Positions 36,301 to 44,632 of a DNA stretch of 64,000 nt are shown here, one piece after another. Each line of letters opens with the position of its first letter. The stretch's first letter is position 1. This DNA comes from Albidovulum sediminis (GTDB taxonomy: Bacteria > Pseudomonadota > Alphaproteobacteria > Rhodobacterales > Rhodobacteraceae): NCBI RefSeq assembly GCF_025380365.1, contig NZ_JAOCQF010000003.1, positions 558,001-622,000 on the forward strand. The letters are read 5' to 3'. The position numbers and the translations under genes are program-made. The notes below the pieces were generated by a model, which was given only the letters and a program-made list of their open reading frames with translations, ran no database searches and had not been told where the DNA came from.

Positions 36301-37218
36301 ATGCTGACGGTCGTCGCCCTATACCACTTCACCCGGTTCGAGGATCCCGCGAGGATTCGCGACCCCCTTCGCGCGTTGTGCGAGGGCTTGGGCGTGAAGG
36401 GGACACTGCTTCTGGCGCCCGAGGGCATCAACGGGACGATCGCCGGCAGCCGGTCCGGGCTCGACCAGGTTCTGGAGCACATCCGCGGGCTTCCTGGCTG
36501 CGCCGATCTCGTGTGGAAGGAAAGCGCCGCCGCGGTGCCTCCGTTCGGTCGCATGAAGGTTCGGCTCAAGCGAGAGATCGTGACCATGGGCGAACCCGAC
36601 ACCGACCCGCGCGCCGCGGTGGGGCGCTATGTCGAACCGTCCGATTGGAACGCGCTGATCCGGGCCAACGATGTGGCGGTGATCGATACGCGCAATGACT
36701 ACGAGGTGCAGATCGGCACCTTCGCGGGCGCGATCGACCCCGGAACAAAGAGCTTTCGGGAGTTTCCGCAGTGGTGGCAGGCCAATGCGCACCGGTTCGA
36801 GGGCAAGCGGATCGCGATGTTCTGCACCGGCGGGATCCGCTGTGAGAAGTCCACCAGCTACCTCGTCTCTCAAGGGGTCGAGGAGGTGTTTCACCTCAGG
36901 GGCGGCATCCTGAAGTACCTTGAGGAGGTGCCGGAGGCCAACAGCCTCTGGCGCGGCGGCTGCTTTGTCTTCGACGGCAGGGTCAGCCTTGGACATGGAC
37001 TTGAACCGACCGGGCACGATCTCTGCCATGCCTGCCGAAGGCCGTTGTCGGCTGACGACAAGGCGCGTCCGGAATACGAGGCGGGTGCCAGCTGCCACCG
37101 CTGCCTTTCGCAATATGGCGATGCAGACCGAGCGCGCTTTCGCGAACGCCATCGCCAGATGGAACGGGCTGCCGGACGCGGTGGCCGCCATGCTGGCAAC
37201 TGCGACACGGGCAGGTGA
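36301..37218 (+). CDS. trhO: tRNA uridine(34) hydroxylase, rhodanese-related
   Basis: This is a 305-residue TrhO/YceA-type protein that oxidises wobble uridine 34 of certain tRNAs to 5-hydroxyuridine using oxygen. An N-terminal acylphosphatase-like domain (GTLLLAPEGINGTIAGSRSG; GRMKVRLKREIVTMG) precedes a rhodanese domain whose active loop is MFCTGGIRCEKSTSYLVSQG, with Cys175 and the conserved second cysteine Cys181. A cysteine-rich C-terminal segment has DLCHACRRPL and SCHRCLSQ pairs that could bind zinc. It is convergent with the small spike-base gene, with no gap between stops. Confidence 0.93.
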   Translation: MLTVVALYHFTRFEDPARIRDPLRALCEGLGVKGTLLLAPEGINGTIAGSRSGLDQVLEHIRGLPGCADLVWKESAAAVPPFGRMKVRLKREIVTMGEPDTDPRAAVGRYVEPSDWNALIRANDVAVIDTRNDYEVQIGTFAGAIDPGTKSFREFPQWWQANAHRFEGKRIAMFCTGGIRCEKSTSYLVSQGVEEVFHLRGGILKYLEEVPEANSLWRGGCFVFDGRVSLGHGLEPTGHDLCHACRRPLSADDKARPEYEAGASCHRCLSQYGDADRARFRERHRQMERAAGRGGRHAGNCDTGR

Positions 37219-37479
37219 TCACCACAGCGCGACGATATCGCCCGCTGTCGTTCCATCTGAGAGAACCCGCCTGGCGCGGATCGGGAGGATGGCGCCGGCC
37301 GGGACATTCCGAAAGACCGTCGGCTGTCCGCCGGCCATGGTGACGGCAAGATCGCCGGTGCTGCCGACATAAACGGCGCGCGACATGGCTGCCAGATCGG
37401 TTTCGTTGCTGGGAGTGATGGCCGCCGCTTCGCGCGCTGGCGCGGTCAGGGTGGTCGGCAGGTCGGAATACAAGTCCAT
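37219..37479 (-). CDS. Spike base protein, Rcc01079-like (gene transfer agent/phage family)
   Basis: This is an 86-residue protein with the pattern I recognise from the Rcc01079 spike-base family of Rhodobacter capsulatus gene transfer agents and related phages: TLTAPAREAAAITPSNETDL, RAVYVGSTGDLAVTMAGG, FRNVPAGAILPIRARRVL and the terminal GTTAGDIVALW. In RcGTA the family forms the base of head spikes that attach to the recipient capsule. Here the gene is alone, with no capsid, tail or lysis gene nearby, between trhO and the exopolysaccharide autokinase. The start chosen (37479) has GGAG nine bases upstream. An in-frame ATG 90 bases earlier would add a nonconserved stretch. The family call is from memory of the signature. 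Confidence 0.75.
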   Translation of the reverse strand: MDLYSDLPTTLTAPAREAAAITPSNETDLAAMSRAVYVGSTGDLAVTMAGGQPTVFRNVPAGAILPIRARRVLSDGTTAGDIVALW

Positions 37480-37593
37480 GTCGGGGCTCCGCAGGAGTTT
37501 GGTTTTCGGCGATCTGGCCTGCCCGGCCAAAGGCGCCGCCAAGTGGTTCTGCGGCAAGCGTGTTAACATCCCCGTTGCGGCGCGTTCGCCGAT

Positions 37594-38421
37594 CTACTCG
37601 TAGTAGGCGTAGCCCGTCGTATCGTCGGGATATCGGCACTTGTTGAGCACCACCCCCATGACCTTGGTCAGTTGCCCCAGTTCCTTCTCGCAGAAATCGA
37701 CGTTGGGCAACTTGCTCATTTCCGCGGCCACCACCAGCAAGGCGCAATCCGCCTTGCTCATCAGGTTCACATGGTCGTCCGAACCAAGCATGGGCGGAGT
37801 GTCGTAAATGATCAGATCGGGGCGCCAGTCCTCCTGGATGGCATCCAGGATATCCTTGGCGCGCTGGGACTGGAAAAGCTCGGCCGGGTTGCTTCCCGGC
37901 GCCTGGTTCAACCCGACGACCAGATTGTCGGAGATGCGCGCGGCGACATCGAAGAAGGGAACGTCGCCGGCCAGAACCTCATGCATGGAGTGGGGCGGCG
38001 TGTGCCCGACAATCTTGTGCAGGTTCGGGCGGCGGAAATCGAGATCGAACAGCATGACCCGCAGGTCCTTCTGCCGCGCGATGCTGAGCGCGAGGTTCAG
38101 CGCGATCGTCGACTTGCCGCACCCCGCTTCGGGCGAGGTGATCGCGAGGCGCTTCCAGCCGTTTTCCTGCATGAGCCGCAGGGCACGCGACCTGAGCAGG
38201 TCGTAGGGCGTGGCGTCGCGCCCGCCAAAAAGCGCGCTGATGCGGAACCTTCGCGCCCGGGCGGCAACGAATGGAACCAGCGGCACGGTTCCCCAGTCGA
38301 CGGACGGCCCCGAACGGACCGGAACCGCAAGCGCGGACTTGCGGGCAGGTGCCGCCGCCTCCCGCAGGACGGCCTTGCGCCGTTCCCGTGCCTTGGCCAT
38401 CGCCGCTTCAAGCTTTTCCAT
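37594..38421 (-). CDS. Exopolysaccharide tyrosine autokinase (CpsD/BY-kinase type)
   Basis: This is a 275-residue cytoplasmic P-loop kinase of the bacterial tyrosine kinase family that controls exopolysaccharide chain length and export together with the adjacent Wzc/GumC-like protein. It has Walker A ITSPEAGCGKSTIALNLAL (~94-112), Walker A' VMLFDLDFRRPN and Walker B PDLIIYDTPPMLGSDDH. Autophosphorylation normally occurs on a C-terminal tyrosine cluster. Here the tail is short, ending YAYYE, with three tyrosines. The kinase and membrane parts are separate genes, as in Gram-positive CpsC/CpsD, rather than fused as in Wzc. Confidence 0.87.
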   Translation of the reverse strand: MEKLEAAMAKARERRKAVLREAAAPARKSALAVPVRSGPSVDWGTVPLVPFVAARARRFRISALFGGRDATPYDLLRSRALRLMQENGWKRLAITSPEAGCGKSTIALNLALSIARQKDLRVMLFDLDFRRPNLHKIVGHTPPHSMHEVLAGDVPFFDVAARISDNLVVGLNQAPGSNPAELFQSQRAKDILDAIQEDWRPDLIIYDTPPMLGSDDHVNLMSKADCALLVVAAEMSKLPNVDFCEKELGQLTKVMGVVLNKCRYPDDTTGYAYYE

Positions 38422-38441
38422 GCCTGCGCTCCGAACCTTCC

Positions 38442-39983
38442 CTAAAGCCGTATGCCAAGTTTCGCCGCGACCTTGGCCAGAAACAGATCCAGCGGCATGT
38501 AGTAGCTGTGAACCGCATAGATTGCCGCTGGCAACCCAATTCCGAACAGCGCGACCGCAAGCAGAACCGTCATGCGGCGCGCCTGGATCTCTTCAGGCGT
38601 CTGCATGTAGGGGATCGTCGCAATCGGGGTGATCCCGAACGCATCGACAAGGTCCTTGGGGCGCCGCACGGCGCGGTTCAGAAGTTCGATCAGCAGGACG
38701 AGGCCCAGTCCGGCCCCTATTCCGCCGACCATGCCGAGAAGCACGATCATGCGTCGCTTCGGCTTAGACGGAGAGTCGGGCTGGGTGGCCGGTTCCAGCA
38801 GCGACACGCGCGCACCCTTCGACAGGACCTCGATCCGCTCGCCGGTCGAGGCCGCGGCCAGGTTGGCGACGGCGGTGTTGTACTGTTGCTGGATGTTGGC
38901 GTACTCCCGCTCCAGCCCGTCAAGGCCGATCTTGACCTCGGGTGTACGGTCGATCGTTTCCCTCAGTGCCGCGATCTGATTGGTCAGCTCCGCCTTCTGG
39001 GCGGCCAGCTGCGCGAGCGTCGAGTCAAGGTCGGCAATCTGGAACTTCAATGTCGTTCCCGCACCGCCGGCCTCAAGGCCGGACATGCCGGATGCCGTCT
39101 GCTGGCGGACCGTTTCCTCCAGCACGTTCACCTTTTCTTCGAGGATCCGGATGCGCGGATTGGTTTCGGAGTAGATGATGCGTGCCTGCGCCAACTGATC
39201 GCGCAGGACGATAAGCTGGCGCGCCTCTTCGGTCGGGGGCAGCGCGCCCACCCCGCTCGCCAGCGCCGCATCGTAGATCGCCACGAGACGGGACTTCTGG
39301 TCGGTCGAAAGCCGGGTCTCGCGCTCGTTTGCCGCCAGCCTTTCCTGCAACTGGGCCAACTGGGACATGCGGAACTGAAGGGTATCCGGCAGCGCGTCGG
39401 CATTCGCGTTCTGATACTCGAGGATGTTGGCGCTCAGCCGGGCCAGGCGGTCGGACAGACGGGTGGTTTCCTGCTGGAAGAACTCCATCGTCTCCTTGGC
39501 GGATTCGATGCGCACATCGACATCGGCCGCAAGCACCAGGGTGACGAAGTCCGTCACGACCGCGTTGGCGATCTCGCTTGTCCGGGCGGTGAAGGCCAGG
39601 TCCATCAGCGTCGCCTGCTGCTGGCCGCCCCGAATGCCGATATCGGTGTGACTGACCATCTGCTTGACGATCTCGTTCGGGGTCATCTTCGCGATATCCT
39701 CGAACACCACGCGGTTGCGGGCGATCCGCAGCAGGTTTTCCCGCGTCATCAGCCGTTGCTGCAGGATCTGCAGCTTCTCCACCGCGGCGGCCTGAACGGT
39801 GGGGGCCGCCATCGCGTCCGGGATCTGCGAGGCTTCGAGCAGCAGTCGCGCCTCGGACTGGTACTGGGGCGGCAGGACGACCGCCACGGCGAGCGCCGCG
39901 GCGGTGATCAGGAAGGCCGTCGTCAGGAAGTAGGGCAGGCGCCTGCGGAAAACGGCAAGGTAGAAGGCAAGGTCCAGGTTCAT
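38442..39983 (-). CDS. Polysaccharide chain-length determinant (GumC/Wzz-like)
   Basis: This is a 513-residue inner-membrane polysaccharide co-polymerase. The first transmembrane helix is in PYFLTTAFLITAAALAVAVV (~15-34), preceding the Wzz motif region PPQYQSEARLLLEASQIPD. A long periplasmic coiled coil follows (~150-400, with ETTRLSDRLARLSANILEY and the late LDGLEREYANIQQQYNTA). A proline-rich second membrane boundary (SPSKPKRRMIVLLGMVGGIG) leads to a short cytoplasmic part. It shares the transcript with the kinase (20-base gap) and overlaps the ATPase gene by four bases. Confidence 0.88.
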   Translation of the reverse strand: MNLDLAFYLAVFRRRLPYFLTTAFLITAAALAVAVVLPPQYQSEARLLLEASQIPDAMAAPTVQAAAVEKLQILQQRLMTRENLLRIARNRVVFEDIAKMTPNEIVKQMVSHTDIGIRGGQQQATLMDLAFTARTSEIANAVVTDFVTLVLAADVDVRIESAKETMEFFQQETTRLSDRLARLSANILEYQNANADALPDTLQFRMSQLAQLQERLAANERETRLSTDQKSRLVAIYDAALASGVGALPPTEEARQLIVLRDQLAQARIIYSETNPRIRILEEKVNVLEETVRQQTASGMSGLEAGGAGTTLKFQIADLDSTLAQLAAQKAELTNQIAALRETIDRTPEVKIGLDGLEREYANIQQQYNTAVANLAAASTGERIEVLSKGARVSLLEPATQPDSPSKPKRRMIVLLGMVGGIGAGLGLVLLIELLNRAVRRPKDLVDAFGITPIATIPYMQTPEEIQARRMTVLLAVALFGIGLPAAIYAVHSYYMPLDLFLAKVAAKLGIRL

Positions 39984-40861
39984 CTACGCTTCTCGTCCTC
40001 GGCCTGGATCTGTGCGGCGAAGAACACGCCATCGTCCAGAACAGACTGGACCACATGTTCGTCCACACGGTGGTTGTCGGTGGTCCAGGCATAGAGCAGG
40101 GACATGTCGCAAAGCTGGTTCATCAGCCGCGGAACCCCGCGTGTGACTTCGAAGATACGCTTGATTGCACCGCGCGTGATCTCCTTGCCGGTTCCGCCTG
40201 CCGCGATCAGACGATGGGCCACCAGTTCGACGGCGCCGGCCTCGTCCAGCGGTTGCAGATGGAAGCTGGCTGCAATCCGCTGTGCGAGCTGGCGCAGGGA
40301 AGGATCGAGAACCATCTCCCTCAACTCGGGCTGGCCAACCAGAACAAGCTGTATCACCTCGTCCTTTCCGGTGTTGATGTTGGTGAGCATCCTCAGTTCT
40401 TCAAGACTTTCGCGCGACAGGTTCTGGGCCTCGTCGAAGATCAGGACGACCCTGCGACCCGCCGCGTATTCGTCGATCAGGAAGTCCTGTAGCCGCTGGA
40501 ACATCTGGACGTAACCCTCACCCGGATCGAAGCGCAGGCCCAGCGCGTTGAGAACCCACTGGATCAGCTCGCCGCGACCGCCCTGCGCGTTCGAGATGAG
40601 GCCGACAGTGGCGCGCGACTCGAACTGGCGCAGCAACTCGCGCAAGAGCGTGGTCTTGCCGCAGCCGACGCCGCCGGTCACCAGAGTGATGGGTGCCCGC
40701 GACATGATGCCGAACTCCAGCACGGAATAGGCGCGGCGGTGCTGGGGCGACCAGAACAGGAAGTCGGGGTCGGGAACAAGCGTGAACGGACGTTCGCGGA
40801 AGCCGAAAAAGTCGAGGTAGAACCCGACCGGTGCGCCATCGCTGGCAGCAGCATCTGTCAT
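39980..40861 (-). CDS. ExeA-like AAA ATPase of an exopolysaccharide locus
   Basis: This is a 293-residue AAA+ protein similar to ExeA/GspA and to the ATPase found beside exosortase-type EPS genes. The N-terminal signature YLDFFGFRERPFTLVPDPD is typical. Walker A is VTGGVGCGKTTLLRELL (~61-77) and Walker B is VVLIFDEAQNLSRESLEEL. Sensor 1 is VLVGQPELREMV, and a C-terminal lid follows (TRGVPRLMNQLCDMSLLYAW). There is no peptidoglycan-binding domain or membrane segment. I chose the ATG at 40861. A second in-frame ATG at 40879 is possible. It is the first gene of the minus-strand arm, so it may control or power assembly of the EPS complex. Confidence 0.82.
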   Translation of the reverse strand: MTDAAASDGAPVGFYLDFFGFRERPFTLVPDPDFLFWSPQHRRAYSVLEFGIMSRAPITLVTGGVGCGKTTLLRELLRQFESRATVGLISNAQGGRGELIQWVLNALGLRFDPGEGYVQMFQRLQDFLIDEYAAGRRVVLIFDEAQNLSRESLEELRMLTNINTGKDEVIQLVLVGQPELREMVLDPSLRQLAQRIAASFHLQPLDEAGAVELVAHRLIAAGGTGKEITRGAIKRIFEVTRGVPRLMNQLCDMSLLYAWTTDNHRVDEHVVQSVLDDGVFFAAQIQAEDEKRR

Positions 40862-41313
40862 GTTACCTGATCGGTTCATCGCACTCTAACGTCTTTCACT
40901 CGTCACCAACGGTCCCGCGGACGCAACGCGGAGGTTTCGCATGCCGCTCACCGCATGGACCCTCGGCCCCGGGAATCACTGGTACCTTGTTAGCTTGGAT
41001 TCGAATCGAAGTCTCCCATCGAGGCTGCGCACTGTGCCGTCGCAGAAACAATATATAGCTCAGCACTACATATGTTGCCCTAGGGGAAACTCATGGTCCG
41101 GGCCTTTTGGCCTTTCATGGCAGCACATGTCTCAAACAAACCTCAGTGATGCCTTTTTTTCGCCAAAATCGCGATCCCAACCAATTGCCGATTTGTCGGC
41201 GTCCCCGCCAATGGTAAATGTAAGGAGTGCCCTCGTCGGGCCTCCTCTGGTGTAGTGAGTAGAGGGCGAATTGGCCCAAGGGGTCCGGGAGCTGCCCCCG
41301 GATGGTGTGCTGT
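40862..41313. promoter_or_regulatory. Divergent control region of the exopolysaccharide locus
   Basis: These ~450 bases lie between the ATPase gene (minus) and the sugar transferase gene (plus). I see no convincing coding sequence. The middle is A+T-rich (AAACAATATATAG near 41046) and contains palindromes GATTCGAATC (40998-41007) and ACATATGT (41068-41075). The right part, which would be the leader of the sugar transferase mRNA, has two hairpins: AGGAG-T-GCCC-TCGTC-GGGC-CTCCT (41223-41246) and TCCGGG/CCCGGA (41284-41302), the second abutting the start codons. A T-run (41154-41160) precedes them. These features fit a regulated divergent promoter, but no regulator can be named. Confidence 0.55.
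41284..41302 (+). repeat. Short C-rich palindrome before the sugar transferase start
   Basis: TCCGGGAGCTGCCCCCGGA forms a 6-base stem with a 7-base loop. It is similar in sequence to the palindrome at 22153-22171. It ends at or next to the possible start codons, so it could limit ribosome access. Confidence 0.45.
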
Positions 41314-42003
41314 ATGACGTTGCAAATGAACGATCTTTCCGAGGCCCTGGCGCAAAGAGTAACGCCGACGGGGCTCGTCCATGTGCCTTACCAGTCCGGT
41401 TGGTACAGGAATTTTCTCAAGCGGGGTCTTGATGTGGCCCTGGTGATCCTGGGCTCCGTCGTGGCGGTGCCCTTGGTCGCGTTCCTCGCCGTTCTGGTGG
41501 CGCGTGACGGCCACCGGCCATTCTACTGGTCGGATCGCGTCGGCCGGAACGGTCGCACTTTCCGCATGCTCAAGCTGCGGACGATGGTGCCGGGCGCCGA
41601 CAAGATGTTGCGCGACTATCTGGCCACGAACGAGGCCGCGCGGCAGGAATGGACCTGCAAGCAGAAGCTTGCCTTCGACCCGCGCGTGACGCGGATCGGC
41701 GCCTTCCTGCGCAAGACTTCGCTGGATGAGCTGCCTCAACTCTGGAACGTCCTGAAGGGCGAGATGTCGTTGGTCGGACCGAGGCCGATGCTGCCCGAGC
41801 AGCGTGACCTCTACAGCGGACTGTCGTATTACGCTCTGCGCCCCGGCGTTACCGGCCTCTGGCAGGTATCGGAGCGTAACGCCGCGGATTTCTCGCGCCG
41901 GGCCGAAATCGACAGGCAGTATGAACGCGACCTGACCCTGATGGGCGATCTGCACATCCTAACCTGCACCTTGCGCGTCGTCTTCAAGGGAACCGGCTGC
42001 TAA
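41314..42003 (+). CDS. Undecaprenyl-phosphate sugar phosphotransferase (ExoY-like)
   Basis: This is a 229-residue bacterial sugar transferase (PF02397) that starts an exopolysaccharide repeat unit by moving a hexose-1-phosphate to undecaprenyl phosphate at the inner membrane. One N-terminal membrane helix (DVALVILGSVVAVPLVAFLA) is followed by the catalytic set DRVGRNGRTFRMLKLRTM, FLRKTSLDELPQLWNVLKGE and SLVGPRPMLPEQRDLYS, and the terminal ALRPGVTGLWQVSER. The start is uncertain: ATGs at 41302, 41314 and 41326 are all in frame and none has a strong ribosome-binding site. It heads the plus-strand arm of the EPS locus. Confidence 0.88.
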   Translation: MTLQMNDLSEALAQRVTPTGLVHVPYQSGWYRNFLKRGLDVALVILGSVVAVPLVAFLAVLVARDGHRPFYWSDRVGRNGRTFRMLKLRTMVPGADKMLRDYLATNEAARQEWTCKQKLAFDPRVTRIGAFLRKTSLDELPQLWNVLKGEMSLVGPRPMLPEQRDLYSGLSYYALRPGVTGLWQVSERNAADFSRRAEIDRQYERDLTLMGDLHILTCTLRVVFKGTGC

Positions 42004-42005
42004 GC

Positions 42006-42023
42006 GGCCGGCCTTTGCCGGCC
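42006..42023 (+). terminator. Intergenic hairpin inside the EPS operon
   Basis: GGCCGGC-CTTT-GCCGGCC, a 7-base stem, lies directly after the sugar transferase stop and 36 bases before the next gene. It may be an attenuator or an mRNA-processing element that sets the ratio of the first gene to the later ones. Confidence 0.4.
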
Positions 42024-42059
42024 CCAGCAGCGCGCATGCGCAGGTATTGAGAGGGTTCC

Positions 42060-44501
42060 ATGTCCATTCGTTCCGCGTTCCTGCTTGCCACGACTTCGGC
42101 GTTCCTGCTCGTCGCGTGCGATTCCCCGGAGGAGAAGGCAGAAAAGCATTTCCGTGCGGCGCTGGAATTTGTTCAGGCGGGCGATATCGAGCGCGCGATG
42201 GTGGAGTTCCGGAATGTCTTTGACCTGAACGAGACCCACCGCACCGCCCGTATCAGCTATGCCGAACTGCTGCGCGAAAGCGGAAGGACGGCAGATGCGT
42301 ATGCGCAATACCTGCAGCTGAACGAGCAATTCCCTGACGACATCGAAGCGCTGACCGCGTTGTCGCAACTGGCGGTCGAGTCGGGGCGGCTGGACGATGC
42401 CGAACGGTTCAGTTCGGCGGCGCTGAAGATCGACCCGGCGAACATTCCGGTCCGCATCACGCGGGTCATGCTCGACTACACCCGCGCCATGGCCAAGGGC
42501 GATTCCGAGGCGATGAATGCGGCGATGGAGCGGGTTCCGGTGCTTCGTGTCGCACGCCCGGACGACATCACGTTGCGACGGGTCGTCATCACCGAGCTTC
42601 TGCGGAGAGGGGAGCTTGATGGCGCGCTGGCAGAGCTTGACCTGGCGATCAGCCAGTCTTCGCAGGATCGGTCGCTCTATGCTCTGCGACTGGCGATCCA
42701 CATGCAGCGCAACGATGTCGAGGCGGTGGACGCGGAATTGGCGACGCTGACCCGCACCTTCCCCGACGACCCGGGGGTGACCGCGGCGATCGTCGAATGG
42801 TACGAGACCCGCGGCGCAACCGACCGAGCCGAGACCTATCTGCGAGACCGCGCCGACGCCCGTCGCGAAGACTCCGCCACGCTTGGCGAACTGCTTCGAT
42901 TCCTGGTGGAAAAGCGCGGACTGGACGCGGCCATTGCGGAAATCGACCGCCGCCTGGCCGAAGACGGCCAGACCACCTTCCTGCGCGCTGCACTTGCATC
43001 GCTTCAGTTCGATGTCGGGCGCCACGACGAGGCGGTGAGGGACCTGCGCGACGCCATTTCTGCGGCAGAACCGCAAGAGGACGTCATCACCTACAAGCTC
43101 GCCCTTGCCCACATGCTGAAGGTCACGGGTGACCGTGCCGGAATGCAGTCCGTGGTGACCGAGATTCTCGAAGCCGACCCCGGCGAGACAGAGGCGCTCA
43201 AGCTTCAGGGCGGGTGGCTCATCGATGAGGACAAGACCGGCGAGGCGATCGCCGTCCTGGGGCGCGCACTGGATCTGGCGCCGCAGGACGCAGCCGTGAT
43301 GACCCTGCTTTCCGATGCCTACGCACGCGACGGCGAACGCGACCTGGCCCGGCAGTATCTGGCCATGGCGGCGCGGGCGTCCGACGCCGCACCGGAAGAA
43401 TCGTTGCGCTACGCGCGCTTTCTGATCGCGGAGGGCGATCGGCTGGCTGCCGAGTCGGTGCTGATTTCCGCCCTCAAGCGTTCGCATGCCCATACGGGCC
43501 TTCTTCAGCAGCTGGGGGAGGTTTACGTCGAGCTTGAGGACTGGCTGCGGGCGGAAGACGTGGCAAAGGCGATCGAGAGCGTGGGCACGGAAGACGCGCG
43601 CATCCGCGCCCTGCCAATACGCATGGCTGTCTTTCAGGCGAGGGGGCAGAACGAGGCCGGGGCGGCCTATCTTGAAACGGTGACGGACGCCGGCACCTCG
43701 GGACGGATGGCACAGATTGCCGCGATCCAGTCGCAACTCGATACGGGCCAGGTGGCCGCCGCGATTGAGGCTGTCGACAGACTGCTGGCGACATCGCCGG
43801 ACGACGCCGAACTGCGCTATATTGCGGCGCTTGCGCGCGAAAGGTCCGGCGACCTTGCGGCGGCATCTGAAGGCTATCAAACGCTTGTCGATGAAGGCCG
43901 CGCCGATCCGCAAACCTGGGCCGGGCTGGCGCGAGTCCTGATCCTGATGCCTGGGCGAATGGGCGATGCCGCGGGGGTGCTTGATCAGGCAATCGAAGTC
44001 CATCCGGGGCATCCCGGACTGATGTGGGCGCGCGCCAGTGTGCATGAGCACATGGGTGAATATGACCAGGCCATCGCCATCTACGAGGATCTCTACGGCC
44101 GCGACAGCTCAAGCGCCATCGCCGCCAACAACCTCGCCAGTCTTCTGTCCACCCACAGGGCGGGCGATCCCGAAAGTCTTGCCCGCGCCCGCGTCGTCGC
44201 CCGTCGTCTGCGCGGAAGCACCGAAGCGCCGTTCCAGGACACCTACGGCTGGATTGCCTATCTCTCGGGTGACTACGATACCGCGCGCAAGGAACTTGAG
44301 GCGGCAGTGGGCGTTCTGGGCAGTGACCCGCAGGTCCGCTATCACCTCGCGATGACCTATCAGGCGCTGGGCCAGATTCGCGAAGCGCGCGAACAATATG
44401 AAATCATTGACCAGATTGTCGCCCCGAATGACACGCGTGACTTCGTCAAGGAAACCCGTGCATTTCTGGAAGACACAGGCCCTGCGACCAAGGTTGACTG
44501 A
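42060..44501 (+). CDS. TPR-repeat lipoprotein of the exopolysaccharide locus
   Basis: This is an 813-residue lipoprotein built almost wholly of TPR-like helical repeats (for example HFRAALEFVQAGDIERAMVE; EAIAVLGRALDLAPQDAAVM; YDQAIAIYEDLYGRDSSSAI). The lipobox AFLLVAC gives Cys20 as the lipidated residue. The next residue is Asp21, the +2 signal that in E. coli retains lipoproteins in the inner membrane. Size, lipid anchor and neighbours resemble PrsT-type TPR proteins of XrtA/PEP-CTERM exopolysaccharide loci, or an AlgK/PelB-type scaffold. It probably bridges the inner-membrane synthase/co-polymerase and the outer-membrane export proteins. The next gene is 131 bases away, so it may have its own promoter. 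Confidence 0.82.
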   Translation: MSIRSAFLLATTSAFLLVACDSPEEKAEKHFRAALEFVQAGDIERAMVEFRNVFDLNETHRTARISYAELLRESGRTADAYAQYLQLNEQFPDDIEALTALSQLAVESGRLDDAERFSSAALKIDPANIPVRITRVMLDYTRAMAKGDSEAMNAAMERVPVLRVARPDDITLRRVVITELLRRGELDGALAELDLAISQSSQDRSLYALRLAIHMQRNDVEAVDAELATLTRTFPDDPGVTAAIVEWYETRGATDRAETYLRDRADARREDSATLGELLRFLVEKRGLDAAIAEIDRRLAEDGQTTFLRAALASLQFDVGRHDEAVRDLRDAISAAEPQEDVITYKLALAHMLKVTGDRAGMQSVVTEILEADPGETEALKLQGGWLIDEDKTGEAIAVLGRALDLAPQDAAVMTLLSDAYARDGERDLARQYLAMAARASDAAPEESLRYARFLIAEGDRLAAESVLISALKRSHAHTGLLQQLGEVYVELEDWLRAEDVAKAIESVGTEDARIRALPIRMAVFQARGQNEAGAAYLETVTDAGTSGRMAQIAAIQSQLDTGQVAAAIEAVDRLLATSPDDAELRYIAALARERSGDLAAASEGYQTLVDEGRADPQTWAGLARVLILMPGRMGDAAGVLDQAIEVHPGHPGLMWARASVHEHMGEYDQAIAIYEDLYGRDSSSAIAANNLASLLSTHRAGDPESLARARVVARRLRGSTEAPFQDTYGWIAYLSGDYDTARKELEAAVGVLGSDPQVRYHLAMTYQALGQIREAREQYEIIDQIVAPNDTRDFVKETRAFLEDTGPATKVD

Positions 44502-44632
44502 AAATGCTTCCAAAACAACGCGCTAAGACCCTCTTGCGAGCAAATATCGTTGAGGCCGTGATAACTTACCCTTTGGCGGTCAAAGTCTTTTGCCGTAATC
44601 TCGCCACAGTTCCTGTCTGATTGGGTGCCCTC

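Noticed and set aside
37219-37479. Prophage or gene-transfer-agent cluster around the spike-base gene
   Set aside because: Neighbours are trhO and EPS genes. No capsid, terminase, tail, lysis or integrase gene is present in the window.
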